From NCBI GenBank assembly GCA_002633025.1, contig NMRB01000557.1:36452-100451 (forward strand): a DNA stretch of 64,000 bases, written 5' to 3'. Made by a program: the position numbers and the translations under genes. Position 1 is the stretch's first letter. Every line of letters starts with the position of its first letter. Below the pieces are notes generated by a model. It was not told the DNA's origin. It did no database searches and worked only from the letters and a program-made list of their open reading frames with translations. Source of the stretch: Notospermus geniculatus (taxonomy: Eukaryota; Nemertea; Pilidiophora; Heteronemertea; Lineidae). Below, in pieces: positions 56,559 to 64,000 of this stretch.

Positions 56559-57145
56559 GCATGGCGCACACCTTCGACCAAAATCATGCGACCACCGATG
56601 AGACTGGCGACGACGACGTCGCAAGCAACCATCGCGTGCGAGGTCGCTCGCCGACCACACTTGCGACCATTTCAGTGAACTATCCGCAAACCACAGACGA
56701 CCTCCGAAAGCGACTGAAGCCGCCGACTATTGCGGCGTCGCATTGAAATCGTATGCGGACGAAGTTTCATCGTTTTTTATCGGCCAACTAGTTGTAAACG
56801 TCAGTCCCATATCTGATCGCTTGAGTGGTCATTACATTGTTTGCGGGAGATTGTTACACTGGGCTATCTGAATGACCACTTCCAGTGGCCAACGGAGACC
56901 AAAGAATTTCGATCGCAGAAAGAGACCAAAAATTCAACATGTTTAATTTTCGGTCGCAATTGCCGACTGACCTTTGCAAATACAATGTAGTCGGCCGATA
57001 AAAACACGATGAAACTTCGTCCGCAAACGATTCCGATGCGACGCCACGATAGTCGGCGACTTCAGTGGCTTTCGGAGGTCGTCTGTTGTTTGCGGATGGT
57101 TCACTGAAATGGCCGCATGATTCTGGTTGCAGGTGTGCGCCATGC
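56559..57145. mobile_element. MITE with GCATGGCGCACACC ends, copy 1
   Basis: GCATGGCGCACACCTTCGACC at the left faces ..GGTGTGCGCCATGC at the right. 'cgaccaaaatca', 'gtcgcatcg' and 'cgactgaag' words occur on both strands. The flanks are TATA and TTTA, so the TTAA is damaged. Sequence from about 56385 to 56558 matches the inner right part of the copy at 57174, so this copy may be rearranged. Confidence 0.65.
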
Positions 57146-57173
57146 TTTAGTTAGACTACCTGTATTCCCTTAA

Positions 57174-57706
57174 GCATGGCGCACACCTGCGACCAAAATC
57201 GTGCGACCACCGACGAGACCGGCGACCACGACGCCACAGGCAACCATCGCGTGCGAGATCGCTCGCCGACCACACTTGCGAACATTTCAGTGAACCATCC
57301 TGAACCAACTATTGTTGGGTCGCATCGGAATTTTTTGCGGACGAACATTTCATCGTTTTTGTAACGGTGGACAAGTCGCAAAGTAAGTCGGCCTTTGCGA
57401 CTGAAAAATAAACATGTTGAATTTTTGCTCTCTTGATGCGATCGAATTTCTTCGGTCACCGGTGTTATTGAAACCGGTCATTCAGATCGCCCACTGCAAC
57501 AATCTCCCGCAAACAATGTAACAACCACTCAAGCGATCAGGTATGAGACGAGATACGATTAATCAAGCGACCACAGTGATTTGTCGCTTGGTGCAACGAT
57601 CTGCCGCAGATTAGGCGACAAGTCCTGCAAATTTCCAGTCGCTCTAGCAAGCGGACAGCAGTCTCCTAAAAAATCGCACGTGTGAAATCGTACGTGTGCG
57701 CCATGC
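57174..57706. mobile_element. TTAA MITE with GCATGGCGCACACC ends, copy 2
   Basis: GCATGGCGCACACCTGCGACC and the inverse ..GTGTGCGCCATGC are flanked by TTAA (57170-57173 and 57707-57710). 533 bp; the interior parallels copy 1. Its right TTAA doubles as the left TTAA of the following element. Confidence 0.8.
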
Positions 57707-57710
57707 TTAA

Positions 57711-57894
57711 AGCGAATCGACAGCGGATTTTGTTTACATTTGGCTGGTGTTTGTAAACACAAAATTCAGCCAATCAGAATGCACGAACATTTCTTTCTTG
57801 ACATTCTGGAGAAGTTTGTTTACATTTTTTCCCGAAAATCTGTCCCCTTTCAAATTCTATTTCTAAATCAATTTTTTTTCGATTTCGATTCGCT
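57711..57894. mobile_element. TTAA MITE, AGCGA family, copy 2
   Basis: AGCGAATCGACAGCGG.. to ..GATTCGCT, flanked by TTAA (57707-57710 and 57895-57898). It closely matches 4773-4961 along its whole length. Confidence 0.85.
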
Positions 57895-57925
57895 TTAATG
57901 TTGATTTAGAGTGTATCTTTTCCAG

Positions 57926-57998
57926 GATTTCGTGATGACGTCATTCACGGCCATCGCGGGTGTAATCCTGTTCGTAATAATCACTGTTGCGCACGCAG
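57926..57998 (+). CDS. Secreted cysteine-rich protein, signal-peptide exon
   Basis: An acceptor (TATCTTTTCCAG, ending 57925) leads into nine bases of UTR and the start codon at 57935. The exon encodes MTSFTAIAGVILFVIITVAHA plus one base and ends at GCAG|GTAAGG (57998/57999). A short polar start, a hydrophobic core and a small-residue A-H-A end make a textbook signal peptide. Phase 1 matches the next exon at 59427 exactly. The acceptor before the ATG means at least one untranslated exon lies upstream, perhaps at 50950-51050. Confidence 0.6.
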
Positions 57999-58680
57999 GT
58001 AAGGCACTCACTATTGCTGTTTGAGGGAGTGTTGGTGTGAAATTTAAAATACCTTGGTATCTCGCGCGTATGTTTCAAATGGACAATGCATTAGCTTCAT
58101 TCTGGGTTTAGGTTAGACAATCAAGAACCCGCTCGGTGTTTCCATCTTGTCCAACCAAGTCCATCGACTACGTCTTTAGCCTTGTCCCAATCATGTCATC
58201 TTCTACGTTAATTCAGGAATTTATACATGAGTCTGACCCCTACTTGACCCCGCCTCCGAGCCAATCAGAACTCGTGAAACAAATCGCCCTTTGGTACTTT
58301 CTTTTCTCTTCCCGCAAAATTTGTAACACGGATTTTGATTGGCACATCGATTAGCCTTCGTACACCGATGATTGGCTGAGGCGTGTGAGCTCCTCCAAAG
58401 CGGGAAATGTGATGGATTCAAACCGGCTTAGATGGGCGTCATGCCAGATAGGCTTCCAAAATGTCGTCTACCATTTTGTTTCTCGCTTCGGCATCCAGAG
58501 AGGCAGAGCGTAAACAATGTCGGCAAGAGGGGTAGATCTACTCAGTGACCTATCCCAAGCATCATGCTTGGGATAACATGCCATGTTTTGCAAAACATGC
58601 CATGTTTTGTATCATCAGCTAAATATCCTGCGGAAGTCCATGAAGAAGGGGCCCCGCTAGAACTCATTTCGACTCTTATA

Positions 58681-58834
58681 AAGCCTAGCGCACATTTGCG
58701 GCAAAACTCAATGCGTTAGGGGTGTTTTTAAAGTGGACTGACCTAACGCTGTCGACTCGTCATTCAGCCTGGACAGTCAATTTTAACAGACACCCCTAAC
58801 GCATTGAGTTTTGTCGGAAATGTGCGTTTGGCTT
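58681..58834. mobile_element. MITE with ~44-bp inverted ends in the intron
   Basis: AAGCCTAGCGCACATTTGCG.. and its inverse share 'aaaactcaatgcgttaggggtg'. TA lies outside both ends (58679-58680 and 58835-58836). 154 bp; it folds almost completely. Confidence 0.7.
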
Positions 58835-59426
58835 TACAGTTTGCTGTGAACGCTGCACACGGATGTACACGATGTACACGTTGGTGACACAATGTGATTC
58901 ATCAATGTCGCATCCTCCCTGATCCTGATGCCGGTGTAAAGGGAAAGAATGTCCTCGGGAAAAACTGTCCCAGGAACAAAAGATCCTATTGTTACATTCT
59001 AATCTCTGGGGATTGGTTTTCTATAGTCATGCCGCTTATTCCGTCATTCAACAATAGAAGTGGACACCTTTTACCGGGGGGCACTCTGTACCGTTACACC
59101 GGTCGGAATGACTCTGAACTATCAAACAGCACTGAACCTAAATATGAATGTTTAGTTTGAAGTGTTTTAGAATAGAAATTAAACCGTCAGCGTCGGGTCT
59201 TGGTTGCGACACCAAACCTGCGAGGGCGAGGCAAAAATTCCGTCCAAACCCTTGGGAAAGTGCCTCGGCTTACGACTTCATTTTAGGTCCACGTCGTGGA
59301 TTTGGAGTGGAGGTAGGCCTACATGTATCTGAAACATGTTAAGAATAGTCTGCAAAGTTTATTCGAATGGTCTTGATAGCTATCATAATCTCTCGTTGAA
59401 CACTAAAATTTCTTTTTGTTCTTTAG

Positions 59427-59645
59427 GAACTGGCGAATGGAAAGGCATCTTCGACCACCAAGTGTTCGGTGGTAAATTTTATCCCGGTGTGAACACGCTT
59501 TCTGCGTGTAAGGCTGCTTGTGTTAGAATGGGTACCTGTAGAGGCATTGATTGGAATAAACCAGGACGGCGCTGTTATACCTTCCCCAGTGCAGGGGGAC
59601 TTCTGAATGCCAATACGGACGTCGATCGATGGATTCGAGTACCAG
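59427..59645 (+). CDS. Secreted cysteine-rich protein, PAN/apple-like exon
   Basis: The exon starts after TTTTTGTTCTTTAG (59426) and ends at CCAG|GTAAGC (59645/59646), phase 1 on both sides. It encodes about 73 residues: GTGEWKGIFDHQVFGGKFYP, then LSACKAACVRMGTCRGIDWN, then a CYTF segment and DRWIRVP. The C-x3-C-x5-C pattern with a hydrophobic GIDW and a later C resembles PAN/apple or WSC-like extracellular domains; the count of cysteines is low (four). Symmetrical phase 1-1 exons are typical of shuffled extracellular modules. More exons must follow beyond 59645, but I could not identify them. Function unknown; a secreted or cell-surface adhesion role is likely. Confidence 0.55.
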
Positions 59646-60054
59646 GTAAGCCACTCATGGTAGATTGAAAGTATTGATTGAGAATGATTTGGGACTATTC
59701 TTTGCCGGATTTTGCGATGACGTCATTCACGTTATCACAGATTTATGATGCATTGTCACGACAGGGGGCGCTCATTCCTCACACCGACCTGTCACCGCGC
59801 GCGCAAAGCATCATGGAAAATTTTGGGACTACTTGTTGCATTTTCAAGATGGCGGTCATGGCGGTCGATTCCCCAGTTCAAGTTTATAAATTGCAAAATT
59901 TCCTCAACAGGCCTACCTAGGATGTCTCCCATCATTGGGAATCCCATTATCCATAATGATTATGACATACATAGGCCTATATTGTATGCGATATGCTGGA
60001 CATGTCATGATAGCCACTGACAGTTATGTACTTTAACGTTAGTGAACTGAAATA

Positions 60055-60760
60055 GCTGCCGGGGTCGGTCATAACCCAAATCAATTTCCTCCGCAAGGTG
60101 ACGCCTCCACGATGTTCTGGCTTACACCTTTGCCCCCAAGCTAAATTATTCCGCAGCGTGGAACTATTAAAGATTGACGTCATATCCAAGATGGCCGCTT
60201 CCATAGAACCCTCGACTCGCGTGAAAAAAAATCACATTTAAGTGTTTTGTTGTCCTTTAAACGACCAGTTCCACGACATTCGCACTTTTCGTGGACCAAA
60301 GTGCACGTCAGACGGTAGAAGGTGATAAATAATAGGCTACTTTCCCATAGCCCACAGTGTGTGAACGGCTTCCTTCACGTACATCCTACGTACATCCATG
60401 ACATCCATTTTGGATTTGACAGAACAAACCCACGTGCTATTGTTTACCAACCACATGTCACTCAAAATCGGAACATTCTGATTGGTTGCTGGCCGGTTTA
60501 CGCCGCCATGTAGTGCCCTTGCACGGAAAAATAGTGCGCCATTTAGAACGCGATAAATTGCAAAATATATTGGTTCTGATCAAAATTCTTTTCTAAATAG
60601 ACATGTTTTAAGTTATCAAGTTAATTTGACGAAAATTAAAGTGATTTTAAGCGTTATAAACATGACCTGCGCTAAAGCGCAGGGTGATGAGGGTGCTTGG
60701 TGGCAAAGGTGTAAGCCTGGCGTCACCGTGCGGAGGAAATTGAACCCAAATATCACTCTT
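60055..60760. mobile_element. Inverted-repeat element, ~75-bp arms
   Basis: 60070-60146 and 60688-60755 are inverted copies ('aacccaaat', 'caatttcctccgca.ggtgacgcc', 'ggcttacacctttgcc.ccaagc'). Exact outer limits and duplication are not resolved. Confidence 0.6.
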
Positions 60761-61862
60761 TTCTTCTCAAACCATGTCATATCTATGACAATTTCTCATC
60801 AAAAATGAAATCAGACTATTTTTTGCGAAGTGTGCAAGAAAAGCCTCATATCGCTATTTTCCTAGGATTTACATTCGTGGCGTAGTAGATCACGTGATTA
60901 CCCAGTTCAGACTGTGATGTGCCCGCGTATTAATTTTTACGCCAAATTCGGCGTGATGCGGCTCGTGCGGACACAGGTTGGTGCGTGCATAGCGGCGACC
61001 TGTGAAACACAATGATTTAAGATATGGATGAAACAGGCGAAGCACTGACAAACCACTCCATTGTTCTTTGGAAGGGAACGTACGTCAGAAATTGGCATCA
61101 GCTTTAGTGTTATCGTTAAAGGGACTCCAGAGGGAACTCACGGATACCACGGATATTCGTCAGTACAATATCTCACTCATAGGTGGCAGGTCGCATTAAT
61201 AGTTTATCAATTTGCCAATAGACGACGCGTATGTAAAAGTAGAAGTACGCATGCGCAGGTTGAGGGCAGAATCGCGGGAAATTCTATAAATAGCGCGGGG
61301 GGACACATGATGATGTCAGTCATGGAATTCCGAGCGTTTAAAATAGACAAAAGTTATGAGGAGCAATCACAGCAGATCTATTAACATCAATTTGGAATAT
61401 AATATAAATTTGGAAGTGCGCCTGCGCTGGCGATGTTTATAATAAAGATATAACCCCGGCCATGGTGGTTTGAATGGCAAGGTAATTGGACCTTTGTGGT
61501 GTTTTTGTAGAATAAGATTGCGTGTCTGAACATCGGGTATTCATGTGTACCATGTATATTGAGCATAACTGGGTGATATTGAATCCCCTTTACGCTACGA
61601 AATTTGCAAAGTGTTTGGTCTGCATGGACTGTCTGGGCATGGTTCGGTAACGACGCCGTTCTATGGTGTTGCCCAAATTCCCGCTAATGAAAGCCTCGAT
61701 ATCGATGTCCCAAATTCAGCCCTTCAAGAAAACAAAGAGTCCATGAAAAAACAAAGCTTTATCATCAAGTTTTCCCCGAGAACTCGGTTAATGAAATGTA
61801 CAGTGCAGTGCTTCTGGTTTGACGGGCGCTATCGTTAAATGCAAGTGGCCGGACTTCCAACA
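60761..61862. other. Non-coding stretch
   Basis: No exon recognised. The 75-codon frame at 61611-61838 has no supporting acceptor with a pyrimidine tract. Confidence 0.35.
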
Positions 61863-62772
61863 TTTTTAGCTCACCCGTGAGCTTTTGTCGTCGGTCAGCG
61901 TCCGTCGTCGTCGTCGTCCGTTAGCAGGGCACGTTTCGTAACCGCTGGAGCTATTGATCTGAAACTTGGTACATATACCCTTAGGTCAGATGACCTATGA
62001 TACCAAGTTTCGGTCCGATTCGATTCTTGGCTTGGCCTCCAGGTGGCCAAAACCAAAAACACAAAAAGTGCAATAACTCCTGAACTAATGATTGGATCTT
62101 CTCCACACTTTTTATCATAGGAGGTGTATCTAATTAGGATACATAACATATATAACGGGTTTTTGATTTTTCCTACTCTTCAAGGTCACAGAGGTCAAAG
62201 TTCGGCAAAAGTAACGAACCTGCCACAGTTCTTAATTATTTCACTGAGAGTCTTCATATCTTGCATAAATATGTATTGGAAGGGTACCTTTAAAAATACC
62301 GAGTTTCGGCCCGATCGGACATCCAATATGGCCGCCAGGTGGCGTACCCTGAAAATCATCCAAGTGCTAAAACTCAGGAATGGCTTGACCCAGAGTGCTC
62401 AAACTTGATATCTACCTCTCTCTTGTTGACCTTTACATGCACGTCAAATCTCGGCCTGATTAAACTTCCAATATGGCCGCCAGGTGGCGTAACCCGAAAA
62501 TCATCAAATGTGCTATAACTCAGGAACGACTTGACCCAGAGAACTCAAATGTGCTATGTGGCTCCCTCTAGATGACCTTTATGTGCATGTGACGTTTTCG
62601 CTCGATCGGACATCCAATATGGCCGCCAGGTGCCATAACCCCAAAATCATTGAAGTCCTACAACTCTGGAACGACTTGACCCAGATTGCTCATAACTGAC
62701 ATACACCTCTCTCTGTCAGTACGCTATTATGTTCAAACGGGTGAGCACATAGTCCATGGACCATTTCATAAG
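61863..62772 (+). repeat. HR1 dispersed repeat, uninterrupted copy
   Basis: It starts at TTTTTAGCTCACCCGTGAGC (a hairpin) with a CGTCGTCGTC run, and ends at the palindromic TAGTCCATGGACCATTTCA. It contains several near-repeats of 'ccaatatggccgccaggtg.c' with 'cttgacccaga'. At 62458-62461 it holds the single GATT that corresponds to the target used by the transposon at 16591-22400. Confidence 0.85.
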
Positions 62773-64000
62773 TGTACGTGCACGAATAGACCATGCAGGA
62801 AGTGATAACCTGGGGTCGACGGACTTTAATGAAATTTGGTGTGAAGTTACCCCTTGGTGAGAGACAAAAGCACACAACATATTGCGTCAATCCATTCGCT
62901 GGTTTTGGCATATATAGCAAAAATGTGCTTTTACAGGGGTCAAAGTAAGCATTCATATATAATTCAGATGTTGCAGGGTCCTGGATGACAAAACTGGTCT
63001 GAAATTATACGTTGAGACCTGATCTTTAAAAACCAAAAACAAAATCTTTGGGCGCTCTTTCCATTGCAGAGATATGCCTTTATATATGTAGACATTTTAT
63101 GTACCGGTACTACAAATGAACGTCGTATCGGTAATACATTCGTAGTGCATCAGTAGTGCATTTATGCACAACTTTGCACCCGCATATCTCTGTAATGGAA
63201 AGAGCGCCCACACGTTTTATTCTTTTAATAAAGAGAGACATCCCTCAACTCCTTTCCCTGTTGTGCTCACCTTCCTCACCCCTGCAGCATCTCTGTAATT
63301 CGTTGTAGACCAAACAATACTTTTTTTGACACAAGGGCAATACTGCACTTTACCTTTAAATCAAGTGTGATTTGGAAGTAAACAAAATGGGAAAAATTAC
63401 AGGGAGCATCTACTTGCATTGACATATAAGGAATATCTACTTCTGTTGCCTGTCAAGGCGTGAAAATTCATTCAAATGGACAATATTTTGATCAAAATTG
63501 AAAAAAATAGCTTTTTGCAGTATTTTTGCCCCTTACTCCCAAACGGTGTGACCAATCTCCGAAATATTTGGCCTGTCCTCATTGTGCCCCAAGGCCATCT
63601 TCTGGTAAGAATTTGAGCCAGATCTGCCGACCCCGCAGGTTATCACTTTTTGCAGATTTTGCATGGTCCACTCTTGCAATGACACTTAATCTGACAGAGC
63701 TTTTTATATTTCCAAGTCCATTTCTCTCAAATCCCTGAACTAAATTCCGGTATAATCTATTTAGCTGTAATGCAGAAAGAATGCACTCTCCAATCATATC
63801 AATTCGTTTGCTAGATTTTTTTCCAATAAGGAGATATTTACTTAATAAATAACGTATCTCGCTTCATAGCCAGTTTGTCATCGACGATCTTTTGGCAGGA
63901 AAACTGGACGGGCAGTTAAGCCTTGAATTTACTAGGGAAGGTGTGAAAATTTGTCCAGACGGAAATTTATGTAATAATTTGTGACCCGGCACAGCAAAAT
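62773..64000. other. Non-coding stretch with a small inverted repeat
   Basis: No gene recognised. 63045-63080 and 63181-63214 are inverted ('gggcgctctttccattgcagagatatgc'). The rest shows no structure I can support. Confidence 0.4.

Noticed and set aside
61611-61838. Third exon of the secreted gene
   Set aside because: No acceptor with a pyrimidine tract in front of it, no cysteine pattern, and the phase could not be made to fit with confidence.

Overview
This is intron- and repeat-rich nuclear DNA of an animal, most likely a marine invertebrate. Reasons: spliced genes with short exons and canonical GT/AG sites, very dense small inverted-repeat transposons, frequent GTAGGCCTAC-type and TACATGTA words, and diverged tRNA-derived SINEs. 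An echinoderm, hemichordate or lancelet would fit, but the phylum is inference and I hold it weakly. Three single N positions (24832, 28929, 30745) look like assembly or polishing scars.

The centrepiece is an apparently intact DNA transposon at 16591-22400 (5,810 bp). It has 13-bp perfect terminal inverted repeats starting CAC and a 4-bp GATT target-site duplication. It carries a TATA box, a likely 5'UTR exon and intron, and one uninterrupted 1,152-codon transposase exon. The element splits a copy of a dispersed repeat. An uninterrupted copy of that repeat at 61863-62772 supplies the empty site, which confirms the boundaries to the base. The transposase shows D557, D632, C651-x2-C654, H1039-x4-H1044 and E1064. 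The spacings D-C-C and H-H-E equal those of the vertebrate RAG1 catalytic core (Transib/CMC/Chapaev-type fold). A complete PHD finger, the domain class RAG2 uses to read H3K4me3, lies between the second D and the E. This is the best candidate here for a poorly described system.

Host-type genes: (i) a spliced RPA1-like OB-fold/zinc-ribbon gene (exons 10298-10583, 10990-11197, 14289-14965; possible first exon ending at 7196; one small exon unresolved); (ii) an intronless SLC15/POT-like transporter on the minus strand (42795-44339), with upstream fragments that look like a decayed tandem duplicate; (iii) the start of a secreted cysteine-rich (PAN/apple-like) protein (57926-57998 and 59427-59645), whose promoter may be the TATA box at 50920; (iv) a possible gene made of micro-exons at 27575-27594 and 27665-27688 with a terminal exon at 32049-32366.

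The rest is mostly mobile DNA: many MITE-like elements with TTAA, TA or TAA duplications, often nested or back to back and sharing one TTAA; long fold-back repeats (7459-8133, 8508-8809, 26167-27263); an inverted mariner-type transposase remnant (51578-52586); a 1.4-kb minisatellite (22965-24401); a smaller 145-bp minisatellite (46306-46860); an (ATA)n array (30746-30948); and tRNA-derived SINE pieces. Most open frames outside the genes named are chance or repeat translations.
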